This document shows, piece after piece, positions 18,782 to 27,767 of a stretch of DNA of 55,101 bases (the first letter of the stretch is position 1; each line of letters starts with the position of its first letter). A program made the position numbers and the translations under genes. Source of the stretch: Marinilactibacillus psychrotolerans (lineage in GTDB: Bacteria; Bacillota; Bacilli; Lactobacillales; Carnobacteriaceae_A). Below the pieces are notes generated by a model that was not told the origin of the DNA, made no database searches, and worked only from the letters and a program-made list of their open reading frames with translations. The DNA lies in the NCBI RefSeq assembly GCF_900101525.1, contig NZ_FMZD01000004.1:1-55101 (forward strand). Direction: 5' to 3'.

Positions 18782-20188
18782 ATGTTAGATGCTCTTATGG
18801 CAGCGTTCCAATGGTTGATGGATGCAGGTCCTACGGTTATGCTACCTGTTATTATTACAGTGATAGGTGTTATATTCCGATTGAAAATTACAAAAGCTTT
18901 TAAAGCAGGATTAACATTAGGTATTGGTTTTGCAGGAATTCGATTAATTTTAGATTATATGACCTCCAACATTGGTCCTGCTGCCCAAGCTATGGTAAAG
19001 AATATAGGAATTGAGCTGGATGTATTAGATGTAGGATGGGGCGCGATTGCGGCTGTAACTTGGTCTTCACCTATTATTGCGATTCTTGTAGCGGCTATCT
19101 TGATCACCAATGTCGTTATGTTGATTTTAAAGGTAACCAATACATTAGATGTGGATATCTGGAACTATCATCATATGGCGATTGTAGGGATTATGGTTCA
19201 TTATACAACTGGAAATGCTCTTTTAGGAATTGCAGCATCTGTTGTAATGGCTGCTACAACATTTAAAATTGCAGACTGGTCTCAACCTATGATTGAAAAG
19301 TTTTTTGGTATCCCAGGCGTTACTCTTCCTACCGTGTCGGCTACGTCTAGTTTATTAATTGCATGGCCGTTGAACTGGTTACTAGACAAAATTCCAGGTA
19401 TTAATAAAATTCATTTTAGTTTAAAAGATGCTCAAAAAAAACTTGGTTTTTTTGGAGATCAAATGATTATGGGTCTGCTTTTAGGATCCATTATTGGATT
19501 ATTAGCAGGATATAATATACAAGAAGTTTTACAATTAGGTGTAAGCATGTCTGCTGTATTAGTCCTTATACCAAAAATGGCTTCAATGTTTATGGAAGGC
19601 TTGATGCCTATTTCAGAAGCAGCTCAAAAATGGAGTCAAAGAGTATTTAAAGATCGTCAATTATTTATTGGTTTAGATGCAGCGGTAGTAGTAGGAAATC
19701 AAGATGTTATTACGACAGCATTAATCATTATCCCGTTAACTATATTTTTAGCTGTAGTTCTGCCAGGAAATCGGATGCTTCCTTTCGCAGATTTAGCTGT
19801 TATTCCTTTCCGAGTAGCACTCGTGGTTGCGTTAACTAGAGGGAATTTATTCAAAAATATTATCATAGGGTTATTCACAACGGCTGCTTTATTATATGCA
19901 GGTTCTATTACAGCGCCAGAATTAACCTCAATTGCACAAGGAGTAGGGATTGATATTGCAGTAGTAGGAACAGCATTATTCATCAGTTCATTTGCAGCAA
20001 CTAGTTTAACCCATAGTTTCTTAGTTTATCTAGCCTTTACGATGAATCTGTTCATCTCTATACCCATTATGCTAATAGTTATTGGTGCTTGTTGGTATTA
20101 CTTTGAAGTGATTAAACCTCGTCGTGGAGATTTTTATGATGCAGATAGGCAAGAAGTATCTGTTCAATCTGACAACTTAGAAATTTGA
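18782..20188 (+). CDS. PTS IIC component, galactitol type
   Basis: Membrane permease of 468 aa with about ten to twelve predicted helices. It follows the GatC family: DAGPTVMLPVIITVIGVIF at the start, TLGIGFAGIRLILDYM, IGPAAQAMVKNIGIELDVLDVGWGA, and LPGNRMLPFADLAVIPF in the second half. The last fifteen residues are hydrophilic. It transports and, with IIB, phosphorylates its substrate. In this operon the partners are a dehydratase and a 2-keto-3-deoxy-phospho-acid aldolase, not a galactitol-phosphate dehydrogenase, so a sugar acid such as galactonate is a more likely substrate than galactitol (inference). Confidence 0.88.
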   Translation: MLDALMAAFQWLMDAGPTVMLPVIITVIGVIFRLKITKAFKAGLTLGIGFAGIRLILDYMTSNIGPAAQAMVKNIGIELDVLDVGWGAIAAVTWSSPIIAILVAAILITNVVMLILKVTNTLDVDIWNYHHMAIVGIMVHYTTGNALLGIAASVVMAATTFKIADWSQPMIEKFFGIPGVTLPTVSATSSLLIAWPLNWLLDKIPGINKIHFSLKDAQKKLGFFGDQMIMGLLLGSIIGLLAGYNIQEVLQLGVSMSAVLVLIPKMASMFMEGLMPISEAAQKWSQRVFKDRQLFIGLDAAVVVGNQDVITTALIIIPLTIFLAVVLPGNRMLPFADLAVIPFRVALVVALTRGNLFKNIIIGLFTTAALLYAGSITAPELTSIAQGVGIDIAVVGTALFISSFAATSLTHSFLVYLAFTMNLFISIPIMLIVIGACWYYFEVIKPRRGDFYDADRQEVSVQSDNLEI

Positions 20189-20208
20189 AATTAGATAGGA
20201 GAGAAAGT

Positions 20209-21354
20209 ATGAAAATTTCAGATATTACTGTTTATAAAATAAAACCAAGATGGATTTTTATCAAAATAAGTACAGACGAAGGAATTGATGGATGGGGAGA
20301 AATGATCTCAGGAACTAAAACGGAAACTGTAGTAGCAGGAGCATATGAAATGGGGAATAGGATTATTGGAAGAGACCCATTTGAAATTGAACGTTTATGG
20401 CAAGAGTTGCATCGGTCATTTTTTAGATTTGGACCGATTAATAGCACGGTTATTTCAGGAATTGAGATGGCACTTTGGGATATAAAAGGAAAATATTATA
20501 ATATGCCTGTCTATGAATTTTTAGGTGGCAAAACACGAGATAGAATAAAAGTCTATTCCTGGATAGGGGGCGATAGACCAGATGATATAGTTGAACAGGC
20601 CCAAGATCGTTTAGATAGAGGGTTTAAAGCAGTAAAAATGAATGGAACAGAAGAGTTGCATTATATTGATTCCTTTAAAGAAATAGAAAAAGTAGTGGAA
20701 AGAGTTGGATTATTACGAGACAAATTTGGGTATGAATTAGATATAGGAGTGGACTTTCATGGTCGTGTTCATAAACCTATGGCAAAAGTACTAGCAAAAG
20801 AGTTAGAACAATTTCGACCAATGTTTTTAGAGGAAGTAGTTTTACCTGAAAATGAAGAGTCATTTAAAGAAATCGGAAAAGTTACCTCTACTCCACTTGC
20901 GACTGGTGAGCGGTTACAAACACGTTGGCAATTTAAAAATATATTTAAAGAAGGAATAATCGATATTATTCAACCAGATATTGCATTGGCAGGAGGCATT
21001 TTAGAAACAAGGAAAATTGCGGCTATGGCAGAAGCTCATGATATGGCCGTAGCGCCTCATGCACCATATGGGCCAATTGCTCTTGCAGCTACACTACAAC
21101 TAGATGTATGTACTCCGAATGTTTTCATACAGGAACAAAGTTTAGGCATTCACTACAACAAAGGTTTTGATTTACTAGATTTTGTCCATAATAAAGAAAT
21201 CTTTCAATATAAAGATGGTTTTGTTGGTATACCAGAAAAGCCAGGTTTAGGGTTAGAATTAAATGAAGAATTAATTGAAGAAATTTCTCAAGAAGGCTTG
21301 GTTTGGACAAACCCTAAATGGAAAAATTATGATGGTACAATAGCTGAATGGTAA
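20209..21354 (+). CDS. dgoD: DgoD-like galactonate (or phosphogalactonate) dehydratase
   Basis: Enolase-superfamily acid-sugar dehydratase of 381 aa, very like E. coli DgoD over its full length, including the end (PKWKNYDGTIAEW). Metal ligands line up as Asp182, Glu208 and Glu234, and the catalytic histidines as His184 (DFHGRVH) and His284 (APHAPYGP). The normally EEP segment reads EEV. It removes water from the sugar acid to give a 2-keto-3-deoxy acid. GGAGAG precedes ATG 20209. No KDGal kinase gene is present in the operon; if the PTS phosphorylates the acid during uptake, this enzyme would have to accept 6-phosphogalactonate, whose product the upstream aldolase could cleave directly. Confidence 0.88.
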   Translation: MKISDITVYKIKPRWIFIKISTDEGIDGWGEMISGTKTETVVAGAYEMGNRIIGRDPFEIERLWQELHRSFFRFGPINSTVISGIEMALWDIKGKYYNMPVYEFLGGKTRDRIKVYSWIGGDRPDDIVEQAQDRLDRGFKAVKMNGTEELHYIDSFKEIEKVVERVGLLRDKFGYELDIGVDFHGRVHKPMAKVLAKELEQFRPMFLEEVVLPENEESFKEIGKVTSTPLATGERLQTRWQFKNIFKEGIIDIIQPDIALAGGILETRKIAAMAEAHDMAVAPHAPYGPIALAATLQLDVCTPNVFIQEQSLGIHYNKGFDLLDFVHNKEIFQYKDGFVGIPEKPGLGLELNEELIEEISQEGLVWTNPKWKNYDGTIAEW

Positions 21355-21493
21355 AGAGAATAATTGACTGAATTAATGAATATCAAATGATAAAGTTATA
21401 TCTAAAATAATATCATCAGCGAATTCAAAAAAGATAATGAAGATTCAGCAATGAAACTTTTATTAATATAAATACAATATTTTTCTCAAGAAT

Positions 21494-21531
21494 AAAGCAC
21501 AGTACCCAAGAAAATAAGGATACTGTGCTTT
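21494..21531. terminator. bidirectional terminator
   Basis: AAAGCACAGTACCC and GGATACTGTGCTTT form a long stem with a ten-base loop, flanked by A- and T-rich tails. It serves the dehydratase operon from the left and the minus-strand glycine-zipper gene from the right. Confidence 0.8.
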
Positions 21532-21534
21532 AAT

Positions 21535-21747
21535 TCATTCATCATTTTTATTGTTTTTACTTGTATAAGTTGCAGCCCCGATAACGGTCCCTAGGGCAAT
21601 GCCAATTGCTAATCCAACAGCTAGATTATCCATCATTATTCCAATGGCAGCTCCTAAAGCTACCCCTATACCAATTCCCATACCCGTACTTGAACCAGCA
21701 GCTGAATCTTTTTCTTTTGGTGACTCGTTATCTGTATCTTCTTTCAC
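21535..21747 (-). CDS. small glycine-zipper membrane protein
   Basis: Protein of 70 aa that I cannot assign to a named function. A charged N-terminus (KEDTDNESPKEKDS) is followed by a glycine-rich hydrophobic stretch with small-xxx-small spacing (GMGIGIGVALGAAIGIMM and LAVGLAIGIALGTVIGAA), then a polar end. This looks like one hairpin of two membrane helices of the glycine-zipper kind. The start is GTG at 21747, with AAGGAG nine bases upstream on the minus strand. It has its own terminator, and gene density and composition fit a real gene. Confidence 0.7.
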   Translation of the reverse strand: MKEDTDNESPKEKDSAAGSSTGMGIGIGVALGAAIGIMMDNLAVGLAIGIALGTVIGAATYTSKNNKNDE

Positions 21748-21874
21748 AAGTTAGGACTCCTTTATTTTTAATGTAGCATAAACAAATAATAAAGTACATT
21801 CATAAAGCGGATACAAGCTAATCCCTCTTTTATATGATATGCTTTTTAAAACTATACTTGAAAGAAGGAAACTA

Positions 21875-22645
21875 ATGGACTCTCTAATTAGTAAGTTGCA
21901 AAAAAAGAAATCTACATTAAGTAATTTAGAAAATCAAGTTCTAGAGTATATTTTAGCAAATCCTCTTGAAGTCTCAGAAAGTACGATTGAACAGTTAGCT
22001 GATAAACTTTTTATCTCTACCGCAACAATTTCTCGTACAGCAAAGCATCTTGGTTTTAAAGGGTTTCAGGAGTTGAAATATGCTATCTTACATTATACAA
22101 ATAAAGAGCGAGGCCAGACCAATATTAAAGAGTTATCAAAAGAAACTTCTCTTTTTAGTGATAATTTAAACCACCAAATTTCTAAATCTTTTGAAAATAT
22201 TCAGGATGAAGTTGTCAGTAAAGTAACAAAGCTAATGAAAGAAGCGGATACGATAGAGATTATAGGAGTAGGTGGAAGTTTGCCAAATTGTATAGATACA
22301 GCAAAAAAACTTATAGCACTTGGAAAAAAAGCTACAGCTCGAACAGACTGGGATGAATTAAGATCGATTTCCAGATCATTAACTCAAAAAGACTTAGCTA
22401 TAATAGTCAGCTTAAGTGGGGAAACAATTCATGTTACTGAATATGCTACTAATTTTGTGAAGAATAATGTTCCTATCGTTGCGGTTGTAGGGGTCAGTAA
22501 TAGTTCTTTAGAGAAAATGGCTACCTATACTTTGAAGGCATTTGTGGAACCTCTATATTTTGGAGAAGTAGATTTGAGTTCTAGAGTAGCACTAACCGGT
22601 ATATTAGATTTGTTGTTAATTCGATATGCAGGAGAGAAGCCTTAG
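21875..22645 (+). CDS. RpiR/MurR family transcriptional regulator
   Basis: Regulator of 256 aa with an N-terminal RpiR-type helix-turn-helix (EQLADKLFISTATISRTAKHLGFKGFQELK, residues about 30-65) and a C-terminal SIS domain that binds phosphosugars (EIIGVGGSLPNCIDTAKKL, IIVSLSGETIHV). AAGAAGGA precedes ATG 21875; an earlier in-frame ATG at 21839 lacks a binding site. It lies 130 bases before a PTS EIICB gene and a malY-like gene, and probably controls them through the intergenic inverted repeat. E. coli malXY is instead governed by the LacI-type MalI. Confidence 0.88.
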   Translation: MDSLISKLQKKKSTLSNLENQVLEYILANPLEVSESTIEQLADKLFISTATISRTAKHLGFKGFQELKYAILHYTNKERGQTNIKELSKETSLFSDNLNHQISKSFENIQDEVVSKVTKLMKEADTIEIIGVGGSLPNCIDTAKKLIALGKKATARTDWDELRSISRSLTQKDLAIIVSLSGETIHVTEYATNFVKNNVPIVAVVGVSNSSLEKMATYTLKAFVEPLYFGEVDLSSRVALTGILDLLLIRYAGEKP

Positions 22646-22688
22646 ATAATGTAAATCTGTACATAATCGTGTAAGAACTTCCAACGTT

Positions 22689-22703
22689 ATGTAAGCGATA
22701 GCA
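22689..22703 (+). promoter_or_regulatory. cre site before the malX-like gene
   Basis: ATGTAAGCGATAGCA fits 14 of 15 positions of WTGNAARCGNWWWCA. It lies just upstream of TATAAT (22722-22727), where CcpA would block the promoter. Confidence 0.65.
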
Positions 22704-22712
22704 TTCCGCTAT
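22698..22712 (+). promoter_or_regulatory. inverted repeat, candidate RpiR-type operator
   Basis: ATAGC-ATTCC-GCTAT is a perfect 5-bp inverted repeat overlapping the cre site, ten bases before the -10. Binding by the upstream RpiR-family protein is a guess. Confidence 0.35.
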
Positions 22713-22775
22713 TGTAGCCCATATAATAAAGGTGTATTAAATGTCCGGGCAAATTTAGCAAAGGAAGGGATAAAA

Positions 22776-24344
22776 ATGAAAAACAAGAAAAAAGTAAGTT
22801 TTTGGGAGTTTTTTCAGGGTTTAGGTAAAACATTCATGTTACCTGTAGCATTGCTTGCATTTATGGGACTTTTACTTGGGATCGGTAGTTCATTCTCAGG
22901 AGAATCAACGATTGATGCATTACCATTTTTAGGAAATCGATTTTTACAAATAATTTTCCGCTTTATGTCAACAATTGGAGCATTTGCATTTAGTTATTTA
23001 CCAGTGATGTTTGCAATGGCAATTCCATTAGGACTAGTAAGAAAAGAAAAAGGAATTGCTGCTTTTTCAGGATTTGTAGGCTATACGATTATGAACTTAT
23101 CCATAAATTTTTATTTGACAGAAAATAATTTACTGGCTGATCCAGAAGCATTAAGAGAAGCTGGACAAGGAATGGTTTTTGGAATTCAGACAATCGAAAT
23201 GGGGGTTCTTGGTGGAATCATTGCTGGGTTAGTAGTTTACCAACTTCATAAGCGTTTCTATACTATTCAACTTCCAGATAGTCTTTCCTTCTTTTCAGGA
23301 GTAAGGTTTGTTCCCATTATCACTTCTTTAGTCTTAGCGGTTGTGGGGTTGATTATACCGATCATTTGGCCAGTATTTGCGGTAGTAATTACCGGAATCG
23401 GTACATTGATTCAAAGTGCTGGAGTATTTGGACCTTTTCTGTTTGGTGCGGGGGAGCGATTGCTATTACCATTTGGATTACATCATATCCTAGTGGCTAT
23501 GGTGCGATTCACAGAAGCAGGTGGATCAGCAATTATAGATGGTAATCAAGTATTTGGAGCATTAAATATCTTTTACGCTGAGTTACAGCAAGGAATTCCG
23601 ATATCAGGAGATGCAACGGCGTTCCTTTCGCAAGGGAAAATGCCTACATTTATTTTTGGGTTGCCTGCTGCTGCCTTAGCTATGTATCATGCAGCAACGC
23701 CTGAAAATAGGCATAAAATAAAAGGACTATTGATATCAGGTGTTGTAGCAACAGCAGTTACGGGTATTACAGAACCAATAGAATTTCTCTTCTTGTTTAT
23801 AAGTCCTTTACTCTGGATCTTCCATGTTATTATGACTGGTTTAGGATTTATGATTATGCCGTTAGTGGGCGTTGTCATTGGGAATACAGATGGAGGATTA
23901 CTCGATTTTCTTATTTTCGGTGTTATGCAAGGAAATTATACTAGGTGGTGGATGGTTCTTGTAATAGGTGCAATCTGGTTTGCGATTTATTATTTTGTAT
24001 TTAAGACAGTTATTCTAAAATTTGACTTAAAGACTCCTGGACGAGAAAAACTTACAGATGAAACAGAATACACGGAAGAAGAAACGCATTACAAGAAAAA
24101 AGGAAGCTACCATGTGCCCGAAATGATTGATGCTTTAGGTGGGGCGCAAAATATTGAAGTAGTGGATAATTGTATTACTCGCTTAAGATTAGTTTTGAAA
24201 CAGGGTGCCATCGTTGATGATAATAAACTTAAAGAACTGGGGGCTTTAGGAGTTGTTCATCTCGGAGAGAATAATGTACAAGTTATCATAGGGACTAAGG
24301 TAACGAGTGTCAGAAATGAATTAGATTCATTGTTATATGATTAG
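22776..24344 (+). CDS. PTS EIICB, glucose/maltose (MalX) type
   Basis: PTS permease of 522 aa with a IIC domain of about ten helices (residues 1-410), a charged linker (about 415-445) and a C-terminal IIB domain. The phosphocysteine is Cys466 in VDNCITRLRL. Segments such as ERLLLPFGLHHI, TEPIEFLFLF and LPAAALAMYHAA are typical of the glucose family. No IIA domain is fused, so a shared EIIA(Glc)-type protein must serve it. The partner downstream is a MalY-like aminotransferase, as in E. coli malXY. The true substrate is not fixed by sequence; glucose, maltose or a related sugar is possible. Confidence 0.87.
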   Translation: MKNKKKVSFWEFFQGLGKTFMLPVALLAFMGLLLGIGSSFSGESTIDALPFLGNRFLQIIFRFMSTIGAFAFSYLPVMFAMAIPLGLVRKEKGIAAFSGFVGYTIMNLSINFYLTENNLLADPEALREAGQGMVFGIQTIEMGVLGGIIAGLVVYQLHKRFYTIQLPDSLSFFSGVRFVPIITSLVLAVVGLIIPIIWPVFAVVITGIGTLIQSAGVFGPFLFGAGERLLLPFGLHHILVAMVRFTEAGGSAIIDGNQVFGALNIFYAELQQGIPISGDATAFLSQGKMPTFIFGLPAAALAMYHAATPENRHKIKGLLISGVVATAVTGITEPIEFLFLFISPLLWIFHVIMTGLGFMIMPLVGVVIGNTDGGLLDFLIFGVMQGNYTRWWMVLVIGAIWFAIYYFVFKTVILKFDLKTPGREKLTDETEYTEEETHYKKKGSYHVPEMIDALGGAQNIEVVDNCITRLRLVLKQGAIVDDNKLKELGALGVVHLGENNVQVIIGTKVTSVRNELDSLLYD

Positions 24345-24360
24345 GAAGGAGAAAAAGTGT

Positions 24361-25521
24361 GTGGATTTCAATCAGATAGTCGATCGAAAGGGTACTCATT
24401 GTACACAATGGGATTATATTGAAGACAGATTTGGAGAAAATAATCTTTTACCATTTACTATTTCTGACACAGACTTTATGTTGCCGGGGGAAGTTAGACA
24501 TACTTTATCTAAAAGGCTTGAACATGGGATTTTTGGCTATACTAGGTGGAATCATCAAGCATTCCAAGAAGCAGTTTTGAAGTGGTATCGGAATAGATTT
24601 AATTTAGAAATAAAAAAAGAATGGCTGAATTACAGTCCGTCAGTTATTTATAGTATTTCATTATTGATTGATATGCACTCTGACAAACAAGATGGTGTTA
24701 TTGTACAAACGCCAGCATACGACGCATTTTTCAAAACGATTGTAGGAAACCAGCGCAAACTTATTGAGAACCCATTACTTTATCAAAATGGACTATACTC
24801 TATCAACTTTATTGAACTGGAAACAAAGCTATCAGATCCACAAAATAAAATACTGTTGTTATGCTCTCCCCATAATCCAACTGGAAGAGTGTGGGAAAAG
24901 GAAGAGTTAAAGAAAATCGTAGAATTATGTAAGAAGTACCAAGTATTCTTAATATCGGATGAAATCCATATGGATATAGTAAGAAAAGAATATTCTCATC
25001 ATCCCATTCTGGAACTTTCTGAGCAAAATGTTGCTATTGTAACTTCAGGATCTAAAACATTCAACTTTCCAGGTTTAATTTTTTCCTACGTCCTTTTGCC
25101 TAGTGAAACGGATAGGAAAGCATTTAGATATAGATTGAAAAATAGAGACGGGCTCTCTTCTGCAAGTACTTTAGGTCTTGAAGCCACCATTTCTGCCTAT
25201 GACAACTGTGAAAATTGGGTAGAAGAATTGAATGAGTATATTGATGGAAATATTGAATATGTAAAGAAAGAATTGTTAAAAAAAATGTCTACTATAAAAG
25301 TAGTGGAATCACATTCTACCTACTTAATGTGGCTGGATATGACAAATTATCCAGGAACAATGGAAGAAATTCAAAAAAAGTTACTAGAAATTGGTCAAGT
25401 AGCTATAATGGACGGTGGAGTATACGGAGGAAACGGAAGGAACTTTTTACGACTCAATGTCGGGTGTCCTAGAGACAAAGTGGTAGATGGACTCCATCGA
25501 TTAATTAAAAGTTTAAATTAA
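24361..25521 (+). CDS. MalY/PatB family pyridoxal-phosphate enzyme
   Basis: Fold-type I PLP protein of 386 aa. The Schiff-base lysine is Lys232 in TSGSKTFNFPGL. CSPHNPTGRVW, ISDEIHMDIV and the C-terminal FLRLNVGCPRD (phosphate/carboxylate-binding Arg) are the MalY/PatB signatures. Family members are cystathionine beta-lyases, and E. coli MalY additionally binds and inhibits the activator MalT. GTG 24361 follows AAGGAG with nine-base spacing; an in-frame ATG inside the end of the PTS gene is rejected. Pairing with a MalX-type PTS is conserved, yet no maltose activator is in the window, so the PTS-linked role remains open. Confidence 0.88.
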   Translation: MDFNQIVDRKGTHCTQWDYIEDRFGENNLLPFTISDTDFMLPGEVRHTLSKRLEHGIFGYTRWNHQAFQEAVLKWYRNRFNLEIKKEWLNYSPSVIYSISLLIDMHSDKQDGVIVQTPAYDAFFKTIVGNQRKLIENPLLYQNGLYSINFIELETKLSDPQNKILLLCSPHNPTGRVWEKEELKKIVELCKKYQVFLISDEIHMDIVRKEYSHHPILELSEQNVAIVTSGSKTFNFPGLIFSYVLLPSETDRKAFRYRLKNRDGLSSASTLGLEATISAYDNCENWVEELNEYIDGNIEYVKKELLKKMSTIKVVESHSTYLMWLDMTNYPGTMEEIQKKLLEIGQVAIMDGGVYGGNGRNFLRLNVGCPRDKVVDGLHRLIKSLN

Positions 25522-25540
25522 ATAGAATAGAGTATTTATT

Positions 25541-25590
25541 TTTCGGATAGACACAGTGGGCTATATATCTGTGTCTATCCGAAATTTTTT
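25541..25590 (+). terminator. terminator after the malXY-like pair
   Basis: A perfect 16-bp stem (TTTCGGATAGACACAG with its complement at 25569-25584) and a 12-base loop, followed by six T. Confidence 0.95.
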
Positions 25591-25634
25591 GTCTAAAAGT
25601 TTAAGATATGTAAATAATCTAACTAAAAAAGTTC

Positions 25635-25673
25635 ATCACAATTTATATAAAAGCGGTTTCTTTTATTTGTGAT
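25635..25673 (+). promoter_or_regulatory. inverted repeat flanking a cre-like core before the second PRD/PTS operon
   Basis: ATCACAA at 25635-25641 and TTGTGAT at 25667-25673 are perfect inverted arms 32 bases apart, about three helical turns. Between them, 25647-25661 (ATAAAAGCGGTTTCT) matches the cre consensus at 13 of 15 positions. The arms may bind an activator dimer and the core CcpA; both are inferred from position and sequence only. Confidence 0.4.
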
Positions 25674-25742
25674 CAACCTACGCAATAAGTTGAATAATAG
25701 TGATAAAATAAGTTTAGAAGTAAAAGGATAGGAGGTGAGAAA

Positions 25743-27767
25743 ATGGATCAATTAGCATTAGAAATTATAGCGAATACCTTAGTTAGAAATGAAGTAACAA
25801 TTCATACAATCGCTCGATCTTTAGGAATAACAGAAAATAAAGTGATCTTAAGTATCGATAGAATTAATTCTGAAGAAGAAAGACCAGTCATAAAGTATCA
25901 AAAAGAAAAAATATATTTTTCTCAAGAACAAGTTGAAAAGTACTATCATATATCAAAAAAAGAAGGGTTCCTGCAGTACTCAATTTCACTAAGAAGAATG
26001 TTGCTTATTCTTTTGCTGGCATTAAAAGAAAGCTCTTATTCCTTACAAGACTTAGCAGAACAGATGAAAGTAAGTAAGAATACTATCGTTTCAGATTTGA
26101 ATACCTTAAAAAGCGATTTGGAAGAGAAAGAGTGTAGATTATTTTACTCGAGAAAAGATGGCTATAGTTTAGAAGGTGAGGAACTAATAGTAAGGAAACT
26201 TTTAGTGGAGACAGTAAACAAAATATTTAATATTCCTGTCGGAAAATATTTATTATTTGAAGAAGGTCTATTGGATGCTAATGAAGTCATTTTTCTACAA
26301 AAGAGACTTCAAAAAGTAGAAGAACGTCTGAATATATTATTATCTGATGAAATGGTTGAGGTATTACCTTATACGGCCTATTCCATTGTTCAGAGGAAAA
26401 AGAATACGAATAGTTCCTGTTCCCTTACTACGGAAATAAAAGCTGTAACAAATTCAAGAGAATATGAAACAATTATTTCTGCTTTCTGGAATTACGATTT
26501 TTTAGATGAAGATGATTTAATCTATTTAGCTGTATTAGTTCTATCATCTAATATGATAAATTCTGAGTTCACTGTCTATAATACGGATGCACTAGATCAA
26601 ACGATTACGTGTTTCATCGCAACCATCGAAAGTAAGTTAGCTATTCAATTCTCCAATGTGGAACAATTGAAAAAGGTATTATTGCAGCATATACGTCCAG
26701 CACTTTTTAGAGCAGAGTTAGGTATTTCAATCGTTAATCCATTGACAAAACAGTTTAAAGAAGAGTATCGGTCGATATATAGGTTAGTCAAACAGGAAAT
26801 GACAATGTTTGATGCTTTTGTTCCAAACCCCTTTTCTGAAGACGAAACAGCGTTTATTGCAATGATCGTATTAAGTAATATTATGGAATACTCTAAACAA
26901 AAGGAAGATAAACCGTTCAAAGCAGTAGTTGTATGTAAAAGTGGAACGAGTATTTCTAAAATGTTGCTTGGTTTGCTAGAAGAATTGTTTCCATTTATCT
27001 CATTTAAAGGAACATATTCTGCAAGACAATTTGAAAGTAGTGTTATAGAAGCTGACTTTATTTTTTCAACGGTTCCTCTTAATACGGATCAAGAGGTTTT
27101 ACTGGTCTCTTCTTATATGAATTATAGAGATCGTGTAGAGTTAAAAGAACGCGTAGATAGAAAGATTGAAGAGAATACCGTTAGAAAAGCAAGATATATT
27201 CTTTCTTACCTTGGAGATTATCTAAAGCAGGAAAAAGAAAAGGAAGCAATAGATACTTTATCAAAGTTTTTAGCAGAAGATCAGGTCGAAGAAGAGAAAG
27301 AACAAGAAAAATCAGAAGACTTAATTATAGATGACTGTCAGATATCTATTATTGATGAAAAATGGGAATGGGAAGATTGTATAGAGAAAGCATTTAATCC
27401 GATTTCTAATAGGGGAAATATTAACCAGCAGTATATCGAAACATGTAAAAAGGCATTTGCAGTTTCGTATAAAACCATGCTGATTGGACCACAGGTATTA
27501 CTTCCTCATGTGGGATTCGAAGAAGGTGTTCAGAAAATGGATGTACAGATTTCTATACTCAAACATCCCATAGTAGATCCAGATGGAGAAAAGTATCAGG
27601 TGATTGTAGCGCTAGCACCAGGTCAACATAATGAACACGTGAACTGGCTGATGAGATTAAATGAAAAGTTTGTCTCTGAACATTTAAAAGAAAAGTTGTT
27701 ATCTGCTGCTGATTCAGTAGAAGCAATGAATTTTATAGAAGGGAAGACAATAGATGGAATACGCTGA
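25743..27767 (+). CDS. PRD/BglG-type regulator with EIIB and EIIA domains
   Basis: MtlR/LicR-type activator of 674 aa and a paralogue of the one at 15264-17342. HTH near residues 15-35 and again near 100-125 (LAEQMKVSKNTIVSDLNTLKSDL), two PRDs, EIIB-like domain with Cys in KAVVVCKSGTSISKML, an acidic linker (EDQVEEEKEQEKSED) and a C-terminal EIIA-like domain with His in VLLPHVGFEE. PRD2 keeps one histidine (VLLQHIRPALFR); the other usual PRD histidine positions read non-His, as in the paralogue. AGGAGG precedes ATG. Its end overlaps the IIA gene by 14 bases, so translation is coupled, and it most likely activates the operon that follows. Confidence 0.9.
   Translation: MDQLALEIIANTLVRNEVTIHTIARSLGITENKVILSIDRINSEEERPVIKYQKEKIYFSQEQVEKYYHISKKEGFLQYSISLRRMLLILLLALKESSYSLQDLAEQMKVSKNTIVSDLNTLKSDLEEKECRLFYSRKDGYSLEGEELIVRKLLVETVNKIFNIPVGKYLLFEEGLLDANEVIFLQKRLQKVEERLNILLSDEMVEVLPYTAYSIVQRKKNTNSSCSLTTEIKAVTNSREYETIISAFWNYDFLDEDDLIYLAVLVLSSNMINSEFTVYNTDALDQTITCFIATIESKLAIQFSNVEQLKKVLLQHIRPALFRAELGISIVNPLTKQFKEEYRSIYRLVKQEMTMFDAFVPNPFSEDETAFIAMIVLSNIMEYSKQKEDKPFKAVVVCKSGTSISKMLLGLLEELFPFISFKGTYSARQFESSVIEADFIFSTVPLNTDQEVLLVSSYMNYRDRVELKERVDRKIEENTVRKARYILSYLGDYLKQEKEKEAIDTLSKFLAEDQVEEEKEQEKSEDLIIDDCQISIIDEKWEWEDCIEKAFNPISNRGNINQQYIETCKKAFAVSYKTMLIGPQVLLPHVGFEEGVQKMDVQISILKHPIVDPDGEKYQVIVALAPGQHNEHVNWLMRLNEKFVSEHLKEKLLSAADSVEAMNFIEGKTIDGIR

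Noticed and set aside
19036-19266. Cys- and Gly-rich 76-codon frame inside the PTS IIC gene
   Set aside because: It is a shifted frame of a well supported membrane protein gene, with no start signals.
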